Source: Candidatus Gastranaerophilales bacterium
GTDB taxonomy: Bacteria > Cyanobacteriota > Vampirovibrionia > Gastranaerophilales > Gastranaerophilaceae
Assembly (NCBI GenBank): GCA_944323255.1
Contig: CALURU010000016.1
Location: 1 to 48,311, forward strand
Length of the DNA: 48,311 nucleotides
Reading direction: 5' to 3'
The number at the start of each line of letters is the position of its first letter. Position 1 is the first letter of the stretch. Below are positions 38,609 through 46,795 of this stretch, piece after piece. The position numbers were made by a program, and so were the translations under genes. Below the pieces are notes generated by a model that saw only the letters and a program-made list of their open reading frames with translations, had not been told where the DNA came from and made no database searches.

Positions 38609-39758
38609 TTCAATGGGTATAGGTGCAATGCCTGACTGTGAAGACTTTGGTGATATAAAAGAATGTAATACTCTTAGAAATGTCTGTGAATTTAACGGCG
38701 GACTTAATTTGCCAAACCTTGAAAAGATGGGGCTCGGAAATATCCAGGATTTTAAAGGAATTAAAAAGACTGACAGTCCAGCGGCACAGTACGGAACTTT
38801 GAGAGAAAAGTCCAAAGGCAAAGATACCACTACGGGACACTGGGAAATTGCAGGACTTGTTTCAGAAAAACCGTTTGCGACTTTTCCTCTTGGTTTCCCG
38901 AAAGAACTCATTGACAAATTTATAGAAGAAACAGGCTGCAGCGGAGTGTTAGCAAATATCCCTGCAAGCGGTACGACAATTATTGAACAGTTAAATGATG
39001 AACATCACAAAACCAAATACCCGATTGTTTATACTTCCGCTGACAGCGTATTCCAGATTGCTCTCGATACTGATATGATACCGCTTGAAACTCTCTATAC
39101 ATGGTGCAAGATTGCAAGAAAAATCCTTGATGAAGGCGGATATAATGTTGCAAGGGTTATTGCAAGACCTTATAAAATTATTGACGGTAAGCCGACAAGA
39201 ATTTCTAAAGACAGAAGGGATTATTCAATGGCACCGCCAAAAGATACTATTTTGGATAAAGTTAAAAATTCAGGAGCAAAAGTTATAGGCATCGGAAAGA
39301 TTGAGGATATTTTTTCAAAAGCCGGTATAACGCATGCAATCCATACAGGCTCAAACAAAGAAGGTTTGGAGCTTACAATAAAAGCACTTGATGGGAGTCT
39401 CGATTTAGAAAGCATTAAGTATCAGGGTATAAATATTACTGATAATGAAAGAGAAATAATTTTTACCAACCTTGTAGACACTGATATGCTTTTCGGTCAC
39501 AGAAATAATGCAAAGGGTTATGGCGAAGCTATTGAAGAAATTGACAGGTATTTGACAAAAATTCTTCCGCTAATCGGAGAGAATGACCTTCTTGTAATAA
39601 CAGCAGACCATGGATGCGACCCTACGGTTCCGGGAACGGATCATACAAGAGAACAGGTTCCGGTACTTTATTATTCACCATCAATTGAACCGAAAGATCT
39701 CGGAGTTGAAATCGGCTTTGATTCTATTGCTAAGAGAATATCCGATTGGTTATTTTAA
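38580..39758 (+). CDS. deoB: phosphopentomutase
   Basis: Interconverts ribose 1-phosphate and 5-phosphate, feeding nucleoside carbon into the pentose phosphate pathway. The 392-residue alkaline-phosphatase-fold enzyme carries VVIDSMGIGAMPD, GKDTTTGHWE with the phospho-accepting Thr, the cap domain (about 100-300), LVDTDMLFGHRN and ITADHGCDPTVPGTDHTRE with paired metal ligands. The start at 38580 has the Shine-Dalgarno GCAGGAGGAAACTT, inside the HxlR gene. Confidence 0.97.
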   Translation: MKRAIIVVIDSMGIGAMPDCEDFGDIKECNTLRNVCEFNGGLNLPNLEKMGLGNIQDFKGIKKTDSPAAQYGTLREKSKGKDTTTGHWEIAGLVSEKPFATFPLGFPKELIDKFIEETGCSGVLANIPASGTTIIEQLNDEHHKTKYPIVYTSADSVFQIALDTDMIPLETLYTWCKIARKILDEGGYNVARVIARPYKIIDGKPTRISKDRRDYSMAPPKDTILDKVKNSGAKVIGIGKIEDIFSKAGITHAIHTGSNKEGLELTIKALDGSLDLESIKYQGINITDNEREIIFTNLVDTDMLFGHRNNAKGYGEAIEEIDRYLTKILPLIGENDLLVITADHGCDPTVPGTDHTREQVPVLYYSPSIEPKDLGVEIGFDSIAKRISDWLF

Positions 39759-39784
39759 TTTTTGGGATTTAAGTGTATAATAAA

Positions 39785-39897
39785 AGTTGAAGAGTGGATA
39801 AGTTGAAGAGTTGAAATGTTCAATAAGTTCACTAATACTTCTATAATAATCTATAATTAACTACTATTCAACTTTTCAACTTATCCACTTTTCAACT
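39785..39897. repeat. long inverted-repeat element (GTTGAAGAGTTG family), copy 2
   Basis: Arms 39785-39815 and 39867-39897 pair at 29 of 31 positions. The words GTTGAAGAG, AGTGGATAAGTTGAA match copy 1 at 8420-8529 but are arranged as a longer arm. The loop is AT-rich. Confidence 0.85.
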
Positions 39898-39950
39898 CAA
39901 TATACGGTGAGATAATATGCACCGACAACAATAAAAAAGGAGAAAACAAA

Positions 39951-40127
39951 ATGAACGTAACAATTAATGATTCATGTATCGGATGCGGCGCTTGCGAATC
40001 GATTTGCGACGCAGTTTTTCACGTAGAAGATAAGGCAGAAGTTACAGCTTCAGGTATCGCTGGTAACGAAGATTGCGTAAAAGAAGCAGCTAATGCTTGT
40101 CCTGTTTCTGCAATCGAAGTTGAATAA
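39951..40127 (+). CDS. single-cluster [4Fe-4S] ferredoxin (58 aa)
   Basis: Starts behind AAAAAAGGAGAAAACAAA-ATG. Cysteines 9, 12 and 15 (CIGCGAC) and C50 (ACPVSA) match the ligands of monocluster ferredoxins such as that of Thermotoga. C19 and C42 sit where those proteins form a disulfide. Length 58 is typical. It is an acidic electron carrier in the cytosol, probably for pyruvate:ferredoxin oxidoreductase or hydrogenase-type reactions in an anaerobe. Monocistronic, closed by the terminator at 40146-40183. Confidence 0.94.
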   Translation: MNVTINDSCIGCGACESICDAVFHVEDKAEVTASGIAGNEDCVKEAANACPVSAIEVE

Positions 40128-40145
40128 GTTTATAACATTGTCATT

Positions 40146-40183
40146 AAAAAGCCGGAAATTATTCTGATTTCCGGCTTTTTAAT
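40146..40183. terminator. bidirectional terminator
   Basis: AAAAAGCCGGAAAT-TATTCTG-ATTTCCGGCTTTTTAAT is a perfect 14-bp stem. It ends the ferredoxin gene and abuts the stop of the convergent EF-hand gene. Confidence 0.88.
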
Positions 40184-40376
40184 ATTCATAAATAATTATT
40201 CCTTTCTTTTTAACAAATCCTGCTGCGGTCAATTCTTCTTCCGAAATTGTGCCGCTTTTGTCCATATCAAGTTTGTTAAAAATGCTTGCTTCATCCATCT
40301 TTTTAAGCTTTCTTAAAGTCAACGGTCTTGAAGAATCATTGTTGTTTACGGAATTAACACCATCCATCTTATTCAA
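40179..40376 (-). CDS. EF-hand mini-protein (65 aa)
   Basis: One canonical EF-hand loop, DMDKSGTISEEE (about residues 37-48), has D, D, S, a central Gly, Ile and Glu at all the expected positions. A helix KLKKMDEASIFNKL lies before it and EELTAAGF after it. The protein opens MNKMDGVNSVNNN and shows no signal peptide. A single EF-hand usually pairs with another, so it may dimerise or bind a partner. Ribosome site AGCAAGGAGTTGAATAAG precedes ATG. Confidence 0.78.
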   Translation of the reverse strand: MNKMDGVNSVNNNDSSRPLTLRKLKKMDEASIFNKLDMDKSGTISEEELTAAGFVKKKGIIIYEY

Positions 40377-40606
40377 CTCCTTGCTATTCAGGTTAACGGC
40401 AGATTTTTGAAAAACTTTAGAAATTTACCAGTTATTGTAACATTTCTTAACTCTGGTATAGTAGTTTTCTTCCAGAAAACACACCTGAAGATAAAATACA
40501 AAAATACTATAAAATTCTAATTAATTTATAATAAAGTAACAGTCTCAACACAAAAAGTTGATTTCACCGTTTCAACATGTATCATAAAAAAATATGGGGA
40601 CGGGTT

Positions 40607-42502
40607 ATGAAAGTTAGTATTATTGTACCGGTATTTAATACAAGCAGCTTTTTGAGAGAGTGTCTGGACAGTCTTATAAATCAGAGCTTTAAAGATTTTG
40701 AAATTATTTGTGTTAACGATTGTTCTACGGATAATTCATTAGAAATTCTTCAAGAATATGCTGAAAAAGACAGCAGAATAAAAATTATTAATCACGAACA
40801 TAACAAGGGTTTATCAGCAGCTAGAAACAGCGGAATTAATGAAGCTAAAGGCAAATACGTTGCATTTGTTGACAGTGACGACTGGGTAGACTTAAATTTC
40901 TTTGAGAAACTTTATAACGGAATAACAAAAACAAATGCAGATATTTCCGCCGCAACAATATTAAGAGTTCATAGAAACCTACAAAAAATAAGAGTCAAAT
41001 TTGATGAAGAAAAAACTTATTATTCACTGAAAGATATTATAGAAATCTGCAACATTCCTAAATGCTGCTATGTTTGGAACAAGCTTTATAAAAAAGAGCT
41101 TATAAAAAATATACCATTTAAGGAAGGTGCATATTTTGAGGATATTATCTGGACGCTTGAAGTATTAGAGAGAACAAAAAGCCTGACAACCGTAACAGGT
41201 ACAAATTATTATTACAGGGCTAATTCAAATTCTATTGTCAAAAAGACACAATCTAAGAAAAAACAGGAAGATTCTTATAATGCAAAAAAATTCCTGATAA
41301 ATTTCTTTGAAAAATATAATCTTCCTTTATCCGACAAGAACAAAACTATTGTAAAATCACAAAAATATTTATTTAATATTCCGGTTTTGAAAATAAAAGA
41401 GTTTGACAATAGTGAAAAGTACTATCTTTTTGGCTCTATTCTGATTTTTAAGAAAAAGATTAAAGCTCCGATTATAAAAGACAATACATTTATCGTATGG
41501 GAGCCGTGCTCCAAATCACATTCTGAAGTCGTTCCGGGGTATTGTAAATATTTGTTAGACCTTGGCTATCATGTGAGTGTACTCCTGAATCCCGACAGGT
41601 ACAAAGAAGGGCTGTTTTCAAGATTCGAGGATGAAAATATTTCATACAATAAATTGACTCTAAAAGAAATAAAAGATTATTTTAAACACACAAATATTGA
41701 TAAAGTCAAAGGTGTAATGGTAACAACTGTCGGTAAAATATGCGATTGCGTACATTATGACCAGTGTTATTCGACCTTTTACCCGGAAACCGACAGAAAA
41801 AAACTCCTCTTTGTCGAGCACGAAGCAAGTTTTGCGGTTGATAAAGGAAGCTGGTGCGAAAATTTAATTACTTTAAGAAAACTTAATTATAAAGGCGCAA
41901 AATCCGTAGTAGTTAATCCGCACTACTTCGGTAATGTTAATATAACACCTAAAAATGAAGATATTACAAACTTTATTACCATAGGCGCAATCAAACCTAA
42001 CAAAAAGAATTCGCAGATGATTGTCGATGCCGTACAAAAAGTATACGATCAAGGCTATAGAAATTTTAAAATAACTGTCGTCGGAAAAGGCAGCATAAAA
42101 CATATTCCGAAAGCAATCAGAAAATATTTTGACGTCAAAGGCAGATTGTCTTTCAGAAGGATGTACGAAGAAATTGAAAAAGCTGATTTTATGCTGACTT
42201 CTTACAACGAAGATGATCCGGAACATATTAGATATAATACTTCCGGCACAAGCGGGAACTTTCAGCTTATGTATGGTTTTCTGAAACCTTGCATTATAAC
42301 AGAAGGTTTTGCACCAATAAACGGACTTAATAAAGAAAATGCAATTTTATACAAAGGTGACGAACACTATTCGGACGCATTAATTGCGGGAATTAATATG
42401 TCAGAAAAAGAATATTTAAATATGCAGAACAAACTAAAAGAATATGAGCAGAAATTATACAAAGAATCACTCAGGAATTTGAAAGATTTAATCAAAAATT
42501 AA
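40607..42502 (+). CDS. two-domain glycosyltransferase (GT2 fused to a GT-B-like domain)
   Basis: A 631-residue protein with two domains. Residues 1-235 are a GT-A family 2 domain: VSIIVPVFNTSSFLRECLDS, NDCSTDNS, NKGLSAARNSGI and the metal motif FVDSDDW. Residues of about 300-631 resemble a GT-B glycosyltransferase: FIVWEPCSKSHSEVVPGY opens it, then FITIGAIKPNKKNSQMIVDA and NTSGTSGNFQLMYGFLKPCI before the C-terminal helix. The start at 40607 (GGGACGGGTT-ATG) is chosen over 40577 because GT2 begins at once. It probably builds a surface glycan. Confidence 0.85.
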   Translation: MKVSIIVPVFNTSSFLRECLDSLINQSFKDFEIICVNDCSTDNSLEILQEYAEKDSRIKIINHEHNKGLSAARNSGINEAKGKYVAFVDSDDWVDLNFFEKLYNGITKTNADISAATILRVHRNLQKIRVKFDEEKTYYSLKDIIEICNIPKCCYVWNKLYKKELIKNIPFKEGAYFEDIIWTLEVLERTKSLTTVTGTNYYYRANSNSIVKKTQSKKKQEDSYNAKKFLINFFEKYNLPLSDKNKTIVKSQKYLFNIPVLKIKEFDNSEKYYLFGSILIFKKKIKAPIIKDNTFIVWEPCSKSHSEVVPGYCKYLLDLGYHVSVLLNPDRYKEGLFSRFEDENISYNKLTLKEIKDYFKHTNIDKVKGVMVTTVGKICDCVHYDQCYSTFYPETDRKKLLFVEHEASFAVDKGSWCENLITLRKLNYKGAKSVVVNPHYFGNVNITPKNEDITNFITIGAIKPNKKNSQMIVDAVQKVYDQGYRNFKITVVGKGSIKHIPKAIRKYFDVKGRLSFRRMYEEIEKADFMLTSYNEDDPEHIRYNTSGTSGNFQLMYGFLKPCIITEGFAPINGLNKENAILYKGDEHYSDALIAGINMSEKEYLNMQNKLKEYEQKLYKESLRNLKDLIKN

Positions 42503-42516
42503 ATCATCCTTGACCG

Positions 42517-42544
42517 CAAAAGATACAAATGAGATAATTCATTT
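42517..42544 (+). promoter_or_regulatory. promoter of the ABC permease gene, leaderless arrangement
   Basis: TTGACC (42510-42515), 17 bases, GATAAT (42533-42538), 6 bases, then ATG. No Shine-Dalgarno. Confidence 0.65.
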
Positions 42545-43417
42545 ATGCAATACTACAAGAAATATACGCCATATTTATTTTTATTACCTGCACTTACGGT
42601 TTTAATTATTTTTTTCTTTATACCGTTTTTTCAAACATTCGGATTGAGTTTTTTTGATTATTCTTCAAGTCTTTACAATCCTAATTTTTGCGGGGCGGAT
42701 AATTATATAAAACTATTTAAAGAACCAATTTTCTACAAGGTTATGTTTAACACTTTTATGTACTTAATAATTGCAGTTCCGTTTCTTGTAATCTTCCCTC
42801 TCTTTCTTGCAATTTTGATTAACCAGAAAATCCGGGGAATAACTCTTTATAAAATTATTCTGTACCTTCCGGTAATTGTATCGATTGTTGTTGCGGCAAT
42901 TGCATTCAAATGGCTTTACGCAAGCCAGGGTGTTTTAAATTATATTTTATCGGTCTTTAATTTTAAACCTGTAGGCTGGCTTGTTGATACAAACTGGGCG
43001 CTATTTTCGGTAGCAGTGGTTACAATCTGGAAGGGGGTCGGATATTATATGATGATTTATCTGGCATCATTAATGAGTGTTCCGCAAGATTTGTACGAAG
43101 CCTGCGACATAGACGGAGCGAACTTCTTGACCAAGCATTTAACCGTTACTGTTCCGCATATAATGCCGACAATTGCTCTGGTATCTACAATTAGTACAAT
43201 TTCTGCGATGAAGGTTTTTGCGGAAATATACGTTATGACTAAAGGCGGTCCTTTAAATTCCACAAAGACAATTGTTTATTATATTTACGAAAGAGCGTTT
43301 GAAAATCTGGATTTGGGCTATGCTTCCGCTCTTGCCGTTGTTTTGCTTGTCGTTGTAATGATATTTTCACTTATAAATATTTTGTGTTTTGAAAGGAACA
43401 AGTATACCGATATCTGA
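42545..43417 (+). CDS. sugar ABC transporter permease (MalF/UgpA-like)
   Basis: A 290-residue inner-membrane protein with six predicted helices. The first follows YKKYTPYLFLLPALTVLIIF. The EAA motif is YEACDIDGANFLTKHLTVTVPHIMP, which contacts the ATPase. The rest (NQKIRGITLYKIILYLPVIV, PLNSTKTIVYYIYERAF) matches UgpA/MalF-type permeases. These work as heterodimers with a MalG-like partner plus a binding protein, neither encoded in this window. It starts after a strong promoter and shares the TGATG junction with the downstream GT4 gene. Confidence 0.9.
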   Translation: MQYYKKYTPYLFLLPALTVLIIFFFIPFFQTFGLSFFDYSSSLYNPNFCGADNYIKLFKEPIFYKVMFNTFMYLIIAVPFLVIFPLFLAILINQKIRGITLYKIILYLPVIVSIVVAAIAFKWLYASQGVLNYILSVFNFKPVGWLVDTNWALFSVAVVTIWKGVGYYMMIYLASLMSVPQDLYEACDIDGANFLTKHLTVTVPHIMPTIALVSTISTISAMKVFAEIYVMTKGGPLNSTKTIVYYIYERAFENLDLGYASALAVVLLVVVMIFSLINILCFERNKYTDI

Positions 43418-44439
43418 TGAAAATTCTTGTTATTACAGATTTGTATCCGGTTTCAGCCGGCGAAAAGAAAACACCTAAGACGATTTTTAATTTTGTTAAG
43501 GGCTGGGAAATGCTCGGGCACGAGGTGAGAGTTATAAAACCTAATTTTCTTTTCAATTCTTTTTTGCGGGGCAAGCCGTTTTATAAAAGCGGAATTTATG
43601 GAGAAGTTGAGAATATTAATTATTTTCTGCCTTTTGTCGGAAATATACGAAATAAAATAAAAACAGAATTTAATCCGGATAAAATAATAGCGCACATGCC
43701 TTCCGGTACAATTTTTGCCAATCATCTGGGGTTGGAATTTACAGCCGGGGTTCATGTTTCGGATCTGGAGGTTTTGACAAACCCGCTATATTCGATTTAT
43801 TTTAAACCGGAACTGGAAAGAGCATATCAAAACGCACGAAAAATTTCCTGCCGCTCGGAAGTCATTAAAAACAAATTTTTAAAACTATATCCGCAGTATG
43901 AAAACAAGACATTTATATGCTATTCAGGAATTGACTGCCCTGTTATCCATAGAAAATGGGCACCTCAAGGCAAAGTAAAAGTTCTTGTCTGCGCAAACCT
44001 TATTAAGCGGAAAAATGTTGATAAAGTTATTAAAGAGTGTGAGAATCTTGATGTCAAATTAACTATTATAGGGGATGGAAAAGAGTTAAAAAATTTGAGG
44101 AATCTTTCTTCAAAACCAGAATTTTCAGGCTGGCTTAATCACGAAAAAGTTCTGGAGGAGATGAGAAAATCCGATATTTTTGCGCTTCCGAGCGTGAATG
44201 AAACTTTCGGCATGGTCTACCTTGAAGCTATGGCTTCAGGCTGTATTACTGTCTGCACGGGAAATGATGGCATTTCGGGAATTATTAAAGACGGAGAAAA
44301 TGGCTTTTTCTGGAGGGACGGCATAATAAGTGAAATTATTAACCTTAAAAATCAAAACTTTATTCTGAACAATGCTTTTGATACAATGCAAAATTATACT
44401 TCCGAAAAAGCATGTAGAAATTATTTGAATAATTTGTAA
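43417..44439 (+). CDS. GT4 family glycosyltransferase
   Basis: A 340-residue GT-B glycosyltransferase. The N-terminal start is MKILVITDLYPVSAGEKKTP. A central donor domain follows (VLVCANLIKRKNVDKVI, LTIIGDGKELKNL), then PSVNETFGMVYLEAMASG with the EX7E catalytic motif and IIKDGENGFF. Its first base overlaps the permease stop (TGATG), so the two are translated together. It probably adds sugars to a lipid-linked or surface glycan, though the sugar is unknown. Confidence 0.93.
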   Translation: MKILVITDLYPVSAGEKKTPKTIFNFVKGWEMLGHEVRVIKPNFLFNSFLRGKPFYKSGIYGEVENINYFLPFVGNIRNKIKTEFNPDKIIAHMPSGTIFANHLGLEFTAGVHVSDLEVLTNPLYSIYFKPELERAYQNARKISCRSEVIKNKFLKLYPQYENKTFICYSGIDCPVIHRKWAPQGKVKVLVCANLIKRKNVDKVIKECENLDVKLTIIGDGKELKNLRNLSSKPEFSGWLNHEKVLEEMRKSDIFALPSVNETFGMVYLEAMASGCITVCTGNDGISGIIKDGENGFFWRDGIISEIINLKNQNFILNNAFDTMQNYTSEKACRNYLNNL

Positions 44440-44526
44440 ATATTTGCAAAGAAAATAGCAAATTTTTTTTTTACATTACTTGAGTTGAATAAAAATAGCC
44501 AGTAAAATCAATAAAAAGGAAAATGT

Positions 44527-46566
44527 ATGAATTCGATTAACAACATTAATAGGTATAACAACCGAAACATTCAATTTAAAGGATTTTCGTTTGCCAGAGC
44601 ATCAAGATTAGAATTTTTAAAATCAAATGCAAACGTAACTTCTAATATTTTATCTCAAGATGCTAGAGACATTTTTAGATTAACAAGAAATGCCTCCGAT
44701 AAAAAAATAAGCTTCTTCAAAAGCCTTACAGACAGATACAATAAGGATAATTTTTACCGTCCGAACGATATCAAAGAAGATTCCGGGTTTGTAAATAAAA
44801 TCTACAAAGCTGTAAAAACACCTAACGAAATGCACTCTGATCTGGTTTCACACTACGAAGGCACTTTATCAAGTCTGTACAGGGTTTTTGACGGAATAAA
44901 AGATAAAACAAAACGTTTGGATTTTGCACAGAAAGTTAATAGAGAAATTTTATCAACAGAAGCGGATTCATATAAAAACATGCTTCCTGAACTTTTGGAA
45001 TCACCAAACAGCAGCGAGTATGTAAAAAATTATGAAAAATACAAAGCTTATTTAAAATTAAACCGTACCAATCCTGATGTTGTCAGAAACCTTGACAATA
45101 TGGTGGCTGACGGAACTTATAATCAGGGTAAATATGAGTCAATCAGAAAATATCTTAGAATTAAATCAAAATTTCATCTGCCGGAAACAGAGAATTTTAA
45201 TTCGCAAATTTATGCAGACAACTATACACAAGAAGGCGGAAAGTTATTAGATTACTTTACCTCTCATTTTTATATTTCAAGTGCAATGCTCAAAAACGGC
45301 GGTGATAAAGACCTGCTCGATATATACAAAACGACAACCGCTGAAAATTTGAAGGTAAGAAAAGGACTTATTAAGAATTACAGTAATTCTATCATTTCAC
45401 AACATGCCTCTGAAGAACAAATGGCGCAATTAACAGAATTGAAAAAAGTTTTTGACAAAATCGATAACGACGAATATGCTATGAAATTTGTCAAAACAAT
45501 TACGGAAAATCCTGTATACACGCTCAAACTCAGTGAAATTAACAACATTCTGGATAACGTACCAACATTAAAGCTCGGAATATTCAGCTCTAATGCAAGA
45601 AATATTATCCGTCAGACTAATAGTAATAACCAGATAGAAACTTTACTGAATGAGATTGAAAATCCGTTTTTTGAAACAAAATTTGCAGCTGAATCCAGAA
45701 AAAAAGCAGAAGAATATGGGTTTGCTTCAAAAACTCATTTCTGGGACAGATTTCTCAAAAGACTCATAAACCGTATTCAGATAATGCAGTATCAGCGCCT
45801 GAGCGAAAAAGCAGGAAATTCAGAGTCAGCAAAAGAATTTATTGCAAACCCGCTGAAGAATCCGCAATCACTTGAAGAGTCAAAACAGGCTGCAGTTAAA
45901 AAAATCATAGATCAGGCTGAAGCAGAAAAAACTTCACCGCTTTCTGAAAAAACGGTGCTGCAGGAGGTTGATTCACTTATTAATAGTATAAAGGAAACTC
46001 CGAAAGCCGCAGAAGATACTCTGCAAACAGCAGAGCAGGAAACCGCACAAGCTCCGGTTTTAACTAAAACACAGGTACGTCAGGCAAAGAAACAGGATCT
46101 GATTAAAAATATTTTTGATGTTGTAAGTTCAAAACTCGGCGCAAAAACTTATATCCAACAGAAAGATTTGTTCGGCGCAAATGCAACAAAGATGCGCTTG
46201 AGCATGCTGCCGGAAATCTTCGGCTCTATTGCAGATACAAGAAATGTTGACAGAGCAATCGGCAAAAAACGCATTAACTCCTCAAATAAAGACGCACTGG
46301 AGTTGTATTTGCTCCTAAACGGAAACAACAAAAAATATGTTAATTACCTGCTCAAAAAGCGTAATGCAGATAATACAAGAATGTTTGAAGTTAAAGATAT
46401 TATCTCAATGGTTAAAAAAGCAGAAGCTAAAATTCAGCAGGAGAAAAAAGTTAATCCGCAATATCGTGCAAGAGATGCAAGAAAATATTACAATCATTTG
46501 TATGAATCAAAAATTCAACAATACGGAAAACTTACCAGAGCAAAAAAAGTAAATACAAAAGCTTAA
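44527..46566 (+). CDS. large lineage-type hypothetical protein (679 aa)
   Basis: Starts behind AAAAAGGAAAATGT-ATG with MNSINNINRYNNRNIQFKGF. This is the Asn-rich leader ending in FKG that recurs in gut Vampirovibrionia proteins and may act as a processing or sorting signal. The remaining 650 residues are soluble, almost entirely alpha-helical and charged, with a Glu/Ala/Thr-rich low-complexity linker (about 475-525). No signal peptide or membrane span is predicted, and no catalytic motif is recognised. An extracellular or secreted role is possible but unproven. Confidence 0.7.
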   Translation: MNSINNINRYNNRNIQFKGFSFARASRLEFLKSNANVTSNILSQDARDIFRLTRNASDKKISFFKSLTDRYNKDNFYRPNDIKEDSGFVNKIYKAVKTPNEMHSDLVSHYEGTLSSLYRVFDGIKDKTKRLDFAQKVNREILSTEADSYKNMLPELLESPNSSEYVKNYEKYKAYLKLNRTNPDVVRNLDNMVADGTYNQGKYESIRKYLRIKSKFHLPETENFNSQIYADNYTQEGGKLLDYFTSHFYISSAMLKNGGDKDLLDIYKTTTAENLKVRKGLIKNYSNSIISQHASEEQMAQLTELKKVFDKIDNDEYAMKFVKTITENPVYTLKLSEINNILDNVPTLKLGIFSSNARNIIRQTNSNNQIETLLNEIENPFFETKFAAESRKKAEEYGFASKTHFWDRFLKRLINRIQIMQYQRLSEKAGNSESAKEFIANPLKNPQSLEESKQAAVKKIIDQAEAEKTSPLSEKTVLQEVDSLINSIKETPKAAEDTLQTAEQETAQAPVLTKTQVRQAKKQDLIKNIFDVVSSKLGAKTYIQQKDLFGANATKMRLSMLPEIFGSIADTRNVDRAIGKKRINSSNKDALELYLLLNGNNKKYVNYLLKKRNADNTRMFEVKDIISMVKKAEAKIQQEKKVNPQYRARDARKYYNHLYESKIQQYGKLTRAKKVNTKA

Positions 46567-46616
46567 TAAGATATAAAAGGATTTATATCGCAATTTGCAC
46601 TAAAAAAGCTAAAATT

Positions 46617-46680
46617 GTCACCCTGAACTCGTTTCAGGGTCTTACCACCGGCAAGATTCCGAAACAAGTTCGGAATGACA
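46617..46680. repeat. palindromic intergenic repeat, two copies head to head
   Basis: TGTCACCCTGAACTCGTTTC / AGGGTCTTACC and its partner GCAAGATTCCGAAACAAGTT / CGGAATGACA, members of the family seen at 60-360. Confidence 0.85.
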
Positions 46681-46748
46681 TTATAAATATATTATTTCAA
46701 GCATATTTTGTGTAAAGTTGTATATAAGTCCAGTTATAAAACTATAGA

Positions 46749-46793
46749 ATAAAATCCTCTTTGATGGTAATATAAAATCAAAGAGGATTTTAT
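46749..46793 (+). promoter_or_regulatory. perfect 17-bp hairpin enclosing the ribosome site
   Basis: Arm 46749-46765 (ATAAAATCCTCTTTGAT) is the exact reverse complement of 46777-46793. The loop is 11 bases. The 3' arm contains AGAGGA, the Shine-Dalgarno of the gene starting at 46796, two bases away. In RNA this would hide the ribosome site. In DNA the same repeat could be an operator. Which one acts depends on where transcription starts. Confidence 0.6.
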
Positions 46794-46795
46794 TT

